A stretch of 64,000 bases of DNA from Parabacteroides sp. PF5-6 (lineage in GTDB: Bacteria; Bacteroidota; Bacteroidia; Bacteroidales; Tannerellaceae): the NCBI RefSeq assembly GCF_029504695.1, contig NZ_JAQFIN010000012.1:40435-104434 (forward strand), written 5' to 3'. How positions within the stretch are numbered: position 1 is the first letter of the stretch; each line of letters starts with the position of its first letter. Shown piece by piece: positions 32,599-42,702 of this stretch. The position numbers and the translations under genes are program-made. The notes beneath the pieces were generated by a model. That model was not told the origin of the DNA. It worked only from the letters and a program-made list of their open reading frames with translations, and did no database searches.

Positions 32599-34415
32599 TT
32601 GTCCCGATGAAGAAATATGCCTTTATGGTGTATCATAAGGAATACGACCGCTTCCTCACGGTCTTGCGCGACCTGGGTGTGGTGCATGTGAAAGAGACCC
32701 AATCGATTGCCGATTTTGATAATCTGCAAAAGATGCTGGCCGAACGCAAGCGGGTGAGTACACTGATCCGGATGCTCGAGAAGCTGAACGGTGAACAGAA
32801 AGAGGTCATACCGGCACCGGCCCGCCAGATCGATAAAATCGAAGGCATGGCGTTGGCGCAAGCGATCGAAGAGCAGCAGGAAGTGAAAGGACGGTTACTG
32901 GCCAAGCGGCAGGCCGTATTGAAAGACCTCGATTATATGGAGCTCTGGGGCGACTTCGATATGCAGACCATTCACCGGCTGCGCGAAGAAGGCTATGTGG
33001 TTTCGTTCTTCTCTTGTCCGACCTCGCGTTACGAACCTTCGTGGGGCGAAGAGTATAATGCTTTTCTGGTGAATAACTTCCAGTCGGTGACCTACTTCGT
33101 GACCGTCACCCAAGGGAAGGCGCCGGCCGATATCGATGCCGAGCGGGCGAAGATGCCGGAAGTGGGACTCTCGCAGTTGCACCGGCAGCGCGAGCAGATC
33201 AATGAAGAGATCCGGCAGGCCGATGAGCAGATGATGGCGATGGCCGCCGCGGAGATCCATACGCTTAAGGAGCTGGATAAGATCCTGCAGGATGAGTTCA
33301 ACCTGGCGCATACGCTTGTGCAGACCGGACGTGAGGCCGACGACAAACTGATGTGTCTCGAAGGCTGGGTGACCGAAGATAAAGCGGTAGCGATGGGAGA
33401 AGGGCTGGATAAAGAAGGTTTCTTCTATCAACAGCTCGAGATACAGGACGACGATAAGATCCCTATCAAACTAAAGAATAACAGCTATACGAAATTGTTC
33501 GAACCGATTACAGAGATGTACTCCCTGCCGAATTACAAGGAGTTCGACCCGACACCATTCGTGGCGCCTTTCTTTATGCTGTTCTTCGGACTTTGTTTTG
33601 GCGACGGCGGCTATGGCTTATTGATCCTGTTATTGTGTACGTTCCTCAAACGCAAAGCGAGCGAAGGCGTCCGGCCTTTCCTGACATTGTTCCAATGGTT
33701 GGGCGGCATGACGGTAGTGGTCGGTGCATTGACCGGCTCGTTCTTTGGTATTGCCCTGGTGGATATTCCGCAGTTTGCCGCCGTGAAGGACTATTTCCTG
33801 AGTAGCGACAACCTGATGACCCTCTCGATCATTATCGGGATCATCCATATTGTCTACGCCAAAGCGATCGGCGCGTATAAGGTAAAGGTGCAGCGCGGCT
33901 TCAAGTATAGCCTGGCTTCTTTTGCCTGGGTGTTTGTGATTGCGGCGTTGGCGTGTGTGTTCGGCCTTCCGATGCTGGAGGTGCATTTGCCGGAACCGCT
34001 TGTCTATACCTTGTATGGGATAGCGGCGCTGGGCCTTGTGATCGCGCTCTTGTACAATACGCCGGGCAAGAACATTCTCTTGAACTTCGGTGCCGGCTTG
34101 TGGAATACCTACAATATGGTCTTCGGCTTGTTGGGCGATGTATTGTCGTACATCCGTTTGTTTGCCGTGGGGCTGACGGGATCGATCCTGGGCGGTGTCT
34201 TCAACTCGCTGGCGGTCTCCATGACGGAAAGCCTGCCGGGCGTGGCACAGTTCATTGCGATGCTGTTGATCCTATTGGTAGGACACAGTTTAAACTTCGG
34301 ACTCTGCATGATCAGCTCACTGGTGCATCCGATCCGTCTGGTCTTTGTCGAGTATTATAAGAATTCAGAATTTGAAGGCGGAGGCAAGGCCTACGTACCT
34401 TTTAAGAAAGCGTAG
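32595..34415 (+). CDS. ntpI: V-type ATP synthase/ATPase subunit I
   Basis: A 606-residue membrane stator subunit (subunit a homologue) that provides the ion half-channels. The cytoplasmic half (1-310) is coiled-coil-rich; the C-terminal half has seven to eight membrane helices, starting at PFVAPFFMLFFGLCFGDGGYG. The conserved segment DVLSYIRLFAVGLTGSILG holds the essential Arg facing the rotor ring, and VGHSLNFGLCMISSLVHPIRLVFVEYYKNSEFEGGGKAYVPF is typical. Start 32595 overlaps the subunit D stop; 32607 (MKKYAFMVYHKEYD) is equally possible. Confidence 0.95.
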   Translation: MIVPMKKYAFMVYHKEYDRFLTVLRDLGVVHVKETQSIADFDNLQKMLAERKRVSTLIRMLEKLNGEQKEVIPAPARQIDKIEGMALAQAIEEQQEVKGRLLAKRQAVLKDLDYMELWGDFDMQTIHRLREEGYVVSFFSCPTSRYEPSWGEEYNAFLVNNFQSVTYFVTVTQGKAPADIDAERAKMPEVGLSQLHRQREQINEEIRQADEQMMAMAAAEIHTLKELDKILQDEFNLAHTLVQTGREADDKLMCLEGWVTEDKAVAMGEGLDKEGFFYQQLEIQDDDKIPIKLKNNSYTKLFEPITEMYSLPNYKEFDPTPFVAPFFMLFFGLCFGDGGYGLLILLLCTFLKRKASEGVRPFLTLFQWLGGMTVVVGALTGSFFGIALVDIPQFAAVKDYFLSSDNLMTLSIIIGIIHIVYAKAIGAYKVKVQRGFKYSLASFAWVFVIAALACVFGLPMLEVHLPEPLVYTLYGIAALGLVIALLYNTPGKNILLNFGAGLWNTYNMVFGLLGDVLSYIRLFAVGLTGSILGGVFNSLAVSMTESLPGVAQFIAMLLILLVGHSLNFGLCMISSLVHPIRLVFVEYYKNSEFEGGGKAYVPFKKA

Positions 34416-34520
34416 TTTAAAAGGAGTCAAAGGAGTTAAGTAGTTAAGTAGTCAAAAGAGTCGCAAAGCGAGTGAATGACTACGAATTAAGAAACAATAT
34501 AAATACAATAAATAATTTAA

Positions 34521-34985
<465 letters not shown>

Positions 34986-35000
34986 TCAATCGATAAAATC

Positions 35001-35042
35001 AAAAAAAGAGGCTGTTCCGGTTGCGGGGCAGCCTCTTTTTTT
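35001..35042 (+). terminator. rho-independent terminator of the V-ATPase operon
   Basis: AGAGGCTG (35007-35014) pairs with CAGCCTCT (35029-35036), preceded by a run of seven A and followed by seven T. Confidence 0.9.
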
Positions 35043-35085
35043 GGTATTGAAAGCTTTCTTAACCTTTTCTATGATTCAAATGCAC

Positions 35086-35093
35086 TAAATTTG
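35086..35093 (+). promoter_or_regulatory. -7 element of the M24 peptidase gene
   Basis: TAAATTTG fits TAnnTTTG fully and lies 24 nt before the ATG at 35118, giving a very short leader. Confidence 0.5.
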
Positions 35094-35117
35094 GGGGCTT
35101 GTAGAAACAAACACCCG

Positions 35118-36317
35118 ATGATGATACAAAAAGAGTTAAAAGAAGACCTGCAACTGAAATGGAGCCGGTTGCAAGAGGCCCTGTTGAAAATAAACGCTGA
35201 CGGATGCCTTTTACATATGGATGTAAACCTGTTTTATGCGACAGGAAGAGTGTTTAACGGTTATTTTTATCTTCCGGCTGAAGGCGCTCCGTGGTTTTTT
35301 GTTTTGCGTCCGAACGGGCTGACGGGCGAAAGGGTAAGGTACATACGCAAACCGGAACAGATGCCGGAGCTTTTCGCCGAGCTGCAGATACCGATGCCAC
35401 AAAAGCTGCTGTTGGAGGCCGACGAATTGACCTACAATACGTACATACGCCTGCAAACGGCGTTCCAGCCCCGGGAGACCGGGAACGCGACGCAAGTCCT
35501 CCGCCAGATCCGCAGCATCAAAACGCCCTGGGAGATCGAGCAGTTTCGTTTTTCAGCCAGGCAACATGCGCTGACGTATGCCGAAATCCCCGCCTGTTTC
35601 CGTCCGGGAATGACCGATCTGGAATTGCAATACGAGATAGAGGCCCGCATGCGCCGGAACGGTTCGATGGGACTCTTCCGTACGTTCGGCAGCAATATGG
35701 ATATCTTTATGGGGAGCCTATTGGCCGGTGAGAATGCGGAGACCCCCTCCCCTTTCGACTTTGCGTTGGGCGGCGGCGGGCCGAATGCCTCACTGCCTAT
35801 CGGGGCAAACGGCACCCCCCTGAAAGAAGGGACAGCCATCATGGTGGATATGGCCGGGAATTACACACCTTATATTACGGACATGACCCGTGTGTTCTCC
35901 GTCGGCAAGCTGCCCGGGGAGGCTTACCGTGCCCATCAGGTAGCCCTGAATATCCAACAGGAGATAGAAGAGATCAGCCGTCCCGGCACCCCGTGCGCCG
36001 AGTTGTACAACCGCTCATTGGCCATCGTGGAGAGAGAGGGGTTGAGTCAATTCTTTATGGGTACCCGGCAGCAGGCTAAGTTTGTCGGGCATGGGATCGG
36101 GATACAGATCAATGAGTTGCCGGTCCTTACCCCCCGCTCGAAAGAGGTGTTGGCGCCCAATATGGTCTTTGCTTTGGAGCCGAAGTTCGTAATTCCGGGC
36201 GTCGGGGCTGTGGGCATTGAGAATAGCTTCCGGGTGACGGAAGCGGGGCTGGAGAAACTGACGGTTTGCGAGGAAGCGATTGTTCAACTTCCTTTCGAAC
36301 AAATAAATATCTTATAA
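35118..36317 (+). CDS. M24-family aminopeptidase (Xaa-Pro peptidase-like)
   Basis: A 399-residue cytoplasmic metallopeptidase. The N-terminal creatinase-like domain (about 1-150) precedes a pita-bread catalytic domain. The metal ligands are visible: Asp in MVDMAGNYTPYITDMTRVFS (two Asp), His in KFVGHGIGIQINELPVL, Glu in FALEPKFVIPG and Glu in GIENSFRVTE. Substrates are probably peptides with proline in the second position. The start is placed at the ATG after the -7 element; the frame is also open from a TTG within that element. It may be co-transcribed with the alkaline phosphatase gene 21 nt downstream. Confidence 0.88.
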   Translation: MMIQKELKEDLQLKWSRLQEALLKINADGCLLHMDVNLFYATGRVFNGYFYLPAEGAPWFFVLRPNGLTGERVRYIRKPEQMPELFAELQIPMPQKLLLEADELTYNTYIRLQTAFQPRETGNATQVLRQIRSIKTPWEIEQFRFSARQHALTYAEIPACFRPGMTDLELQYEIEARMRRNGSMGLFRTFGSNMDIFMGSLLAGENAETPSPFDFALGGGGPNASLPIGANGTPLKEGTAIMVDMAGNYTPYITDMTRVFSVGKLPGEAYRAHQVALNIQQEIEEISRPGTPCAELYNRSLAIVEREGLSQFFMGTRQQAKFVGHGIGIQINELPVLTPRSKEVLAPNMVFALEPKFVIPGVGAVGIENSFRVTEAGLEKLTVCEEAIVQLPFEQINIL

Positions 36318-36338
36318 AAAAACGAAATAAAGACAAGT

Positions 36339-38042
36339 ATGATGAAAAGAGTAACGCTATTATTCCTGCTGTTGGCGATTGTGATTCTGCCGGCACAGGC
36401 CAACCGACCGGAAGAGGTTAAGTCGGTCAAGAACCTGATCGTTATGATCCCCGACGGGTGCTCGTTGCCCGTTGTCTCCGTATCCCGCTGGCTGCAATGG
36501 TATACGAATCCGGACAAGCCGAATCTGCATATCGACCCTTACCTGTCGGGTACGGTCAGCACCTTCTCGTCGAACGCGCCCATCGGTGACTCCGCGCCTA
36601 CCACTTCCTGTTATATGACCGGTTATCCGAGCCGGACAGGCTATGTATCTACTCATCCCCTGCCCGATCCGGAGAATGATATCTACCCGATGGATCCGGC
36701 ACGCGCCTACCAGCCGCTGGTGACCGTACTGGAAGCGATGAAGATGACCCAGCAGAAGGCTACCGGCCTGGTTTTCACCTGTGAGTTTCCCCATGCTACG
36801 CCGGCCGACTGCTCGGCGCACAGCTATCGCCGGGGGAATTATCATTGGATCGTTCCCCAGATGGTGCATAACGACCTGGATGTGGTGATCGGCGGTGGTG
36901 TTTCCCTGCTCACGGACGATCAGGAGGAATACCTGACGGCCAACGGTTACAAGGTGTACCGCAATAACCTGCAGGGTATGCGCGCCGACAAGAATGATAA
37001 GATGTGGGCGTTGTATGGCGACCGCGAGATGGCGTATGATATCGATCGCAATCCGGACGAGCAACCGTCGATCGAAGAGATGACCCGCCAAGCGATCGAG
37101 AAGCTCTCGCGCAACGAAAACGGCTTCTTCCTGATGGTTGAAGGCAGTAAGGTCGACTGGGCCGCTCATGGGAACGATCCGGTGGGTATGTGTACCGATT
37201 TCCTGGCTTTCGACCGGGCCTGTGGCGCCGCGTTGGAGTTTGCCCGCCAGGACGGCGAGACCCTGGTGATTATCGTGCCCGATCATGGCAATAGCGGATT
37301 CAGCCTGGGCAAATATGCTTGCGGCGGATACGATAAATTGACCAAAGATCAACTGTTTCACCAGTTCTCTCAATACAAACTGACGGCTGAAGGCTTCGCC
37401 CGGAAAGTGAATAGCGAACCTTATTCCGAGGTGCAGAACATCTTCCGCACGTATGCCGGCTTTGAGCTGTCCGAAGATGAACTCTACGCTTTGACGCATA
37501 TCAAAGATTACAAAAACAGTCCGGTTCCCGCCGAAGAGCGCTCTTCCGAAGGGATCGAGCCGTCGCTCTACAGCGGTTCATTGACTTCTTTCATGGCCAA
37601 GCTGTTGACTTCCAAGACTTGTTTTGGTTTCACCACGGGCGGACATACGGGCGAAGAGGTTTTCATCGCTTCGTACCATCCGAAAGGCACACCGCCGATG
37701 GGACGCCGCACCAATGTGGAGCTCAATCAGTATATGTGCCAGGCCGTCGGCCTTCCGGTGACGTTAGACGAATTGAGCCACCAGGTTTTTGCCCGCCATA
37801 CGGATGTGTTCCGCGATTACACCTGCGAAATAATGGTATCGAAGCATGAGAAAGACTCACCGACCCTGATTGTCAAGAACAAGAAGAATAAAAACAAACA
37901 ACTGACCATCACCCCGTTCACCAACATCGTGAAGGTGGGGCGCAAGGCTCAGGAAGAGATTCGTCTGAACTCCGTAATTGTCTATGTCGACGCCAATGAT
38001 ACATTCTATCTGCCGACAAGCCTGGCAGAGTATCTGAAATAA
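36339..38042 (+). CDS. alkaline phosphatase family protein
   Basis: A 567-residue exported phosphatase (signal peptide MMKRVTLLFLLLAIVILPAQA). The first metal site is IPDG (37-40), the catalytic Ser/Thr region GDSAPTTSCYMTG (83-95), and further ligands lie in VEGSKVDWAAHGNDP (Glu, Asp, His), VPDHGNSG (Asp, His) and TTGGHTGEEV (His). This is the PF00245 arrangement. The C-terminal 100 residues after the last motif are basic and beta-rich and are longer than in E. coli PhoA. It is probably periplasmic, releasing phosphate from monoesters. Confidence 0.9.
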   Translation: MMKRVTLLFLLLAIVILPAQANRPEEVKSVKNLIVMIPDGCSLPVVSVSRWLQWYTNPDKPNLHIDPYLSGTVSTFSSNAPIGDSAPTTSCYMTGYPSRTGYVSTHPLPDPENDIYPMDPARAYQPLVTVLEAMKMTQQKATGLVFTCEFPHATPADCSAHSYRRGNYHWIVPQMVHNDLDVVIGGGVSLLTDDQEEYLTANGYKVYRNNLQGMRADKNDKMWALYGDREMAYDIDRNPDEQPSIEEMTRQAIEKLSRNENGFFLMVEGSKVDWAAHGNDPVGMCTDFLAFDRACGAALEFARQDGETLVIIVPDHGNSGFSLGKYACGGYDKLTKDQLFHQFSQYKLTAEGFARKVNSEPYSEVQNIFRTYAGFELSEDELYALTHIKDYKNSPVPAEERSSEGIEPSLYSGSLTSFMAKLLTSKTCFGFTTGGHTGEEVFIASYHPKGTPPMGRRTNVELNQYMCQAVGLPVTLDELSHQVFARHTDVFRDYTCEIMVSKHEKDSPTLIVKNKKNKNKQLTITPFTNIVKVGRKAQEEIRLNSVIVYVDANDTFYLPTSLAEYLK

Positions 38043-38066
38043 AACAAAAGAGACGAGAGTAAGCGA

Positions 38067-39608
38067 TCAAAAGGCATTGATCTGTGTATTCAGTTGTTTG
38101 ACCCGTTCGTTCCAGAAACGCTTCATCTGATCGATCTGCGATTGATAATCGGTAGCTCCCCAGACCGTGCCGTTTTGAAGCGCCGAACCTTCCAGTTTTT
38201 GCCCCATGGCTTCAATAAACGTGGCCATCGGGGTGATCTGTGTCGCGTAGACTGCGTTCCACCGGGCTTTGTATTCGGCCCGAAACGCGGGATCGTCGAA
38301 GAAACGGCAGAAGAACTGATGGCCTGTCCAGCCGTCCCAGCTATACCCCGGGCGCATCAGGAGCGTCCCGGCCTGGGAGAGCTGGAAATACTGATAATGA
38401 TTGTCTTCCCAGCCGAAAGCCCAGTCGAAATCCCAGGGCGGGCCAAAACCGATCTTGCCGCCTTTGTCTTTATACAAATAGATACTTTTGGGGTGTTTGA
38501 CTTCGACGTTACGCATCAATTCATTGACCAGCATATAGTTGATCATCACCTCCGTATCGATCAGCTCCCGGTAGTTGTTTGCCGGAAAAGCCTCGTCGAA
38601 CAAGGCGGCTTCGAGTGCATGGATCGCCGCGCTGACAAACGACAGGTCGAGCCCGGGATGATCGCCCAGGTCGGGCGACTTGATCATGATCGGCAGTCCC
38701 AGCCGGTTGGTCCGAAACTTCGGATCTTCATCGTAGTATTGATCCATCTCGACCAGGAAACCTTCCGTCTCACTGACATTCACCCGGCTTTTCTTCACCT
38801 GTACCTGCTCGGTCAGCATATAACTGCCCTGATACGTCCCGTTCAGATAAAGTTCCACGTGATGATAATGATTGGTAAAAGGCAATCCCAAGCGTTGACC
38901 CAGCTCGAACGCCACCGTATTCATGATCAGGGTCGGATCCTGGTAATTGGCCAACAACACCCAACTCTTCTCTTCGGCAAGCCCGAACAGGGAGGTTTTT
39001 TTATGGAACTTCAGGCGATAAGGCTTCTTGGGCATGCCCCAGGTGGTGTTGCCCCGCCCGCGGATCTCCGTTGTGGTCTGCAGGTTGTTCTTTTCGTCGT
39101 GGGGATCGTAGAGAAGAATGTCGGCATCGATATAGTGTTCTTTACTGGTGATCGCCTGCCGGTTTTGCGTTTCAATGCGCAGAACGGGAAGCCCCGTGGT
39201 CTGCGGCGAGCGGAAAAGGATCGTGTACGCGCGCGTTGAGCCATCTTCGGCCGTCACGGTATACACCACCTCCCGGCTAAAGTCCTGCACGGAGACTCCG
39301 CTGATCTGTTCCACCCCATCCACCTTGACCGTGCCTACGGCTTTGAATGTCGGCTTCAGCGCTTTCAGGTTATCCAGCCATAACGGAGTCGTAATGGCAA
39401 TCACCTTCGCATCCTGCAGGAAAACGCCCTCCAGCTTGCCGGACAGTCCGGCATTGACAGCCGGTTCAAAACCAAATGTCTCGATTTTCTTCACGCTCCG
39501 GTCGGGCTCCGGCACGACCTCATCTGCCGGATCGCTCCCGCAACTCATACACAGGACCGATAGGATCAAAACTCCGAATATACAATAGGTTAACCGTTCT
39601 TTTTTCAT
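38067..39608 (-). CDS. CotH kinase family lipoprotein
   Basis: A 513-residue lipoprotein (LSVLCMSCGSD). An Ig-like or DUF5018-like N-terminal domain (about 40-135: KKIETFGFEPAVNAG, DGSTRAYTILF) precedes a CotH domain. The CotH domain shows RGRGNTTWGMPKKPYRLKF, WVLLANYQDPTLIMN, LVEMDQYYDEDPKF and the metal-binding WDFDWAFGWE. CotH proteins are atypical protein kinases that phosphorylate exported proteins; many Bacteroidetes members have an outer-membrane lipoprotein form and unknown substrates. A TACCTTTA promoter-like site lies about 25 nt upstream of the ATG. Confidence 0.85.
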   Translation of the reverse strand: MKKERLTYCIFGVLILSVLCMSCGSDPADEVVPEPDRSVKKIETFGFEPAVNAGLSGKLEGVFLQDAKVIAITTPLWLDNLKALKPTFKAVGTVKVDGVEQISGVSVQDFSREVVYTVTAEDGSTRAYTILFRSPQTTGLPVLRIETQNRQAITSKEHYIDADILLYDPHDEKNNLQTTTEIRGRGNTTWGMPKKPYRLKFHKKTSLFGLAEEKSWVLLANYQDPTLIMNTVAFELGQRLGLPFTNHYHHVELYLNGTYQGSYMLTEQVQVKKSRVNVSETEGFLVEMDQYYDEDPKFRTNRLGLPIMIKSPDLGDHPGLDLSFVSAAIHALEAALFDEAFPANNYRELIDTEVMINYMLVNELMRNVEVKHPKSIYLYKDKGGKIGFGPPWDFDWAFGWEDNHYQYFQLSQAGTLLMRPGYSWDGWTGHQFFCRFFDDPAFRAEYKARWNAVYATQITPMATFIEAMGQKLEGSALQNGTVWGATDYQSQIDQMKRFWNERVKQLNTQINAF

Positions 39609-39676
39609 GATTCTTTCCTTCCATTTTCCGCATAAAGGTAAGAATTATCTGCAGTCCGGCTCGTTTTTTTGCTAAG

Positions 39677-39777
39677 AGGTACGTCAAAAACAATTTTGAG
39701 GTACGTCAAAAATGATTTTGAGGTACGTCAAAAACGATTTAGAGGTACCTCTAAACAAAATCAGAGGTACCTCTATC
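39677..39777. repeat. 22-nt-period array, GAGGTACCTC core (copy 1)
   Basis: AGGTAC starts at 39677, 39699, 39721, 39743 and 39765, exactly 22 nt apart. Units alternate GAGGTACGTC and the perfect palindrome GAGGTACCTC with A/T-rich spacers. It lies upstream of the CotH gene and after the FAD oxidoreductase gene. The same word forms another array at 58854. Confidence 0.92.
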
Positions 39778-39822
39778 TTATGTTCTCCGCCGGACTGGCA
39801 TAAAAAGCGGGCGGAGAAGAGA

Positions 39823-41676
39823 TTATTTCTCCCCTAAAGTACTGCCTTCGTTGTAGGTTTGATTGTTCGGAAGGGGAGCTTTGCCGACGCCCTGTTGCAT
39901 CAGGCGCTGGAGCTCGGAGAGGTGGTATTGATAGATCGCGCGCGGCTCGGCGTTATGCTTGCGGCACAACGAAGCGGCCATGCCGACCACCTCACCCATC
40001 ATGCCGGTGGTACGCATCACCCGGACGGTGCCCAGCGCGACGTGGGTCACACTGATATTGCGGCCCGCCATAAACAGGTTGTCCACATTGCGCGAATACA
40101 GGCAACGGTACGGGATCGGATAGGGATGGATCGGTGTATGCCGGGCGATCGATTTAAATTCCGTGCCGGGAAAGTTTTCCGTATTCTTCGGATCGGGATA
40201 ATGCAAATCGATCGTCCAGGTGGTCGCTGCCGAGCCATCGGGGTATTTCACGAAGTCGACCAGGTCGTTCTCCGTCAGGATATGATCGCCCATCAGGCGG
40301 CGCGACTCCCGTTTGCCGGCGACGTAGGCGACCCACTCCAGCCGTCGGTTGCGAAACGGATCATTCTCGCGCAACCCATTCTTCAGGAAGCTCCAGTTCG
40401 AATAGACCACCAACAGACCGTAGTCGCGGATCCGCTCGAAGTCGTGGATCTGATCGAGGTTCATGCCCGTTTCCCACGTCCACTCGCCCATCGGCACCTT
40501 CTCGCAGTTCTTCTCGTTGAACTCCACCCCATACTGGAAACGGGGGAAGCCCGTCGCTTCGCCGGCATCCTCCGAATACCATTGCACGGAGGAGCCCATC
40601 GTCATGCGGTCGGCGACTTCGGGCGCCGTACTCTCATTGAATTCCGCCCGGCTCTCGCGTCCCATCTTCCAGTCGGCACCGGCCAGATAACCGATCGTGC
40701 CATCGCCCGTACAATCGGAAAACAGCGGGGCGCGGAAGGCCAATTCTTCACCCGTCTCGATATGTTTGGCCGTAACCGAACGGATACGCGAGCCGTTCAT
40801 CTCGACGGCGATCGCCCGGTAGTTGGCAAAGAGCGTGATATTCTTTTCTGCGGCGATGATCCGGTCTTTCTTTTCATCCTCATACTGACTGGCCGGCTGT
40901 GCATTGCCGCCTTTCAGGGGGCCAAACTCTTTCTGCAAATCACCCAAGGCTTTGTAAGTGCCCGCTTCGATACGCCCGCCCAGATGCACGCGGATCTCCG
41001 AGCTATTGTTGCCACCCAATACCGGACGGTCGTTGATCAATGCCACCCGACAGCCCAGGCGAGCCGCCGCAATGGCCGCACTCATACCGGCCACCCCCGC
41101 GCCGACCACCACCAGATCGTACGTTCCCGCCACAGGCGTCGTCGCCGGCAAGCCCAACTGCTTCTTCCGGAATGCCGCCAGCGCCTCCGCTTCATCGGGC
41201 GGAAGCTCGCGGGCATCCGTCGTGAAGAAGAGCGCGTCACAGCGCCCGTTGAAGCCGGTCAGATCGTGCAAGCCGACCGTGATCTGCGCCTTGTCCACCC
41301 GGATCCGTCCGGCCGGCTGCCACGTCCAGGCATTACCCTGATGACCAACCGTCGCCGCAAGCGGTTCACCGTCGATCACCACCTGAAACTTCCCCGGTCC
41401 CTCCCCTTTGTGCCAGGGCGAAGTCCAATTGTAGGTCCGCACATAAACAAAATACGTCCCCGCCTGCGGCAACGAGATACCGGTCGACGCATCCTTCACC
41501 GGACTACCCAGCCCATGCGCCATCAGATAAGGCGACCCCATCAGATCCATAAACTGCTGATCCACCACCCAGCCCCCTTTATGGGCAAAACTCTCAGCCT
41601 CCAACAAATAATTAGCCGCCCCCGCCTGCCCCCCTACGAGCCAGGCAAAAATCAAAATACACAGATGCTTTTTCAT
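39823..41676 (-). CDS. exported FAD-dependent oxidoreductase
   Basis: A 617-residue protein with a signal peptide (LCILIFAWLVGGQAGA). Residues 22-155 form a CBM6-like or NPCBM-like beta-sandwich (YLLEAESFAHKGGWV, YVRTYNWTSPWHKGEGPGKFQV). The FAD_oxidored domain begins with the dinucleotide motif VVVGAGVAGMSAAIAAARLG near 190, followed by RPVLGGNNSSEIRVHLGG, LFSDCTGDGTIGYLAGADW and a C-terminal NLFMAGRNISVTHVALGTVRVMRTTGMMGE. Members are found in polysaccharide utilisation loci, but no glycosidase is adjacent here. It may be co-transcribed with the hydrolase gene 14 nt upstream. The substrate is unknown. Confidence 0.85.
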   Translation of the reverse strand: MKKHLCILIFAWLVGGQAGAANYLLEAESFAHKGGWVVDQQFMDLMGSPYLMAHGLGSPVKDASTGISLPQAGTYFVYVRTYNWTSPWHKGEGPGKFQVVIDGEPLAATVGHQGNAWTWQPAGRIRVDKAQITVGLHDLTGFNGRCDALFFTTDARELPPDEAEALAAFRKKQLGLPATTPVAGTYDLVVVGAGVAGMSAAIAAARLGCRVALINDRPVLGGNNSSEIRVHLGGRIEAGTYKALGDLQKEFGPLKGGNAQPASQYEDEKKDRIIAAEKNITLFANYRAIAVEMNGSRIRSVTAKHIETGEELAFRAPLFSDCTGDGTIGYLAGADWKMGRESRAEFNESTAPEVADRMTMGSSVQWYSEDAGEATGFPRFQYGVEFNEKNCEKVPMGEWTWETGMNLDQIHDFERIRDYGLLVVYSNWSFLKNGLRENDPFRNRRLEWVAYVAGKRESRRLMGDHILTENDLVDFVKYPDGSAATTWTIDLHYPDPKNTENFPGTEFKSIARHTPIHPYPIPYRCLYSRNVDNLFMAGRNISVTHVALGTVRVMRTTGMMGEVVGMAASLCRKHNAEPRAIYQYHLSELQRLMQQGVGKAPLPNNQTYNEGSTLGEK

Positions 41677-41690
41677 GATCGTTTTTCATT

Positions 41691-42650
41691 TTATTCAATA
41701 AAATCCGTTATCGCTTGCAATAGATCCTTGTGCAGAGGCAGTTTGGGATCGGTATAAGTTGGCATTTGTTTGAGCTGGTCCGTCGTATCGCAGGTTTTGA
41801 GTACGTGGTTCATGCCTTCGAGAAGCAGTGGGCGGGCTTTCGGGTTGGCTTTGGCCAGGAGCTCCGCCTGGTCGATGCCGACCTGGATATCGGTCGTTCC
41901 CTGCACGATTAAAATGGGGATCGTCAGTTGGGCGATCTCTTTCTGCGGATCATACTGAAACCAGGAGATCATATAGGGCTGAACGCTCGGGCGGAAAAGC
42001 ATATGCAGGTAAGCCGGCACATCGTCGATCGTTTGGCCTTTTTCCAACTGCTCGATATAGCTGAAGACCGTCTCTTTCAAGGTTTCCGGCTGAGTGGCCA
42101 ATTGGCGCGTGAGCTGCTCGCGGAGGATATCACCGGCTTTGACACCGACTCCGGCCAGAGAGATATATTTGTCCACCCGCGGATTATTCCGGCTGGCCAC
42201 CATACCGATAAGTGAACCTTCGCTATGGCCAATCACAACAACCTCCGAGAAACGTTTATCTCTGGAGAGCAAATCGATCCATTCTTTTACATCATTAATA
42301 TAATGTTCGAAGCGCAGGTCTTTCTCTTCTCCACCGGCCGCGCGGCTTTCGCCAATGCCCCGTTTATCAAAAGCCAATGAGGCGATCCCTTTTTGATACA
42401 AGCCGTCGGCGATCATCAACAGGGAGTTATTTTGCATCTGAGGATTGTTCCCGTTCCGATCGGTCGGGCCCGAACCGGCAATCAACAAAGCCACCGGGAT
42501 CTTCCGATCGGCCACCGGTATTTTCAATGTGCCTTTGATCTCACCGGTCGCCGTTTGCAAGGTAACCGGCTCTTCCGGAATCAACAGTTGCGCCGAAACA
42601 GAGAAAGAGACCAACAGTAACAAGACAAAGCATAAACTCTTATTTTTCAT
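41691..42650 (-). CDS. alpha/beta hydrolase (serine esterase-like), exported
   Basis: A 319-residue protein with a signal peptide (FVLLLLVSFSVSAQ). The nucleophile elbow is GHSEG (VVIGHSEGSLIGMVASR), the acid is in VQGTTDIQVGI and the His in EGMNHVLK. The opening segment PVALLIAGSGPTDRNGNNPQ is typical of a Bacteroidetes dienelactone-hydrolase-like esterase group. The substrate is unknown. The DUF2089 gene upstream on the same strand is 52 nt away and may be co-regulated. Confidence 0.87.
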   Translation of the reverse strand: MKNKSLCFVLLLLVSFSVSAQLLIPEEPVTLQTATGEIKGTLKIPVADRKIPVALLIAGSGPTDRNGNNPQMQNNSLLMIADGLYQKGIASLAFDKRGIGESRAAGGEEKDLRFEHYINDVKEWIDLLSRDKRFSEVVVIGHSEGSLIGMVASRNNPRVDKYISLAGVGVKAGDILREQLTRQLATQPETLKETVFSYIEQLEKGQTIDDVPAYLHMLFRPSVQPYMISWFQYDPQKEIAQLTIPILIVQGTTDIQVGIDQAELLAKANPKARPLLLEGMNHVLKTCDTTDQLKQMPTYTDPKLPLHKDLLQAITDFIE

Positions 42651-42702
42651 AATGTATCTATTTAAAGTGTTTTTTTAGACAGCAACTTATCTCCAAATCG
42701 GT

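Noticed and set aside
36360..37499. 379-codon open frame opposite the alkaline phosphatase gene
   Set aside because: Antisense shadow; the sense strand has all catalytic motifs.
39677..39777. CRISPR array
   Set aside because: The 22-nt step with a 10-bp palindromic core and 12-nt spacers is far shorter than CRISPR repeats and spacers, and no cas gene is in the window.
39859..41757. 632-codon open frame on the plus strand opposite the FAD oxidoreductase gene
   Set aside because: It is the antisense shadow of a well-recognised gene in high-GC codon phase; the translation is His/Arg/Asp-rich with no domain or start context.
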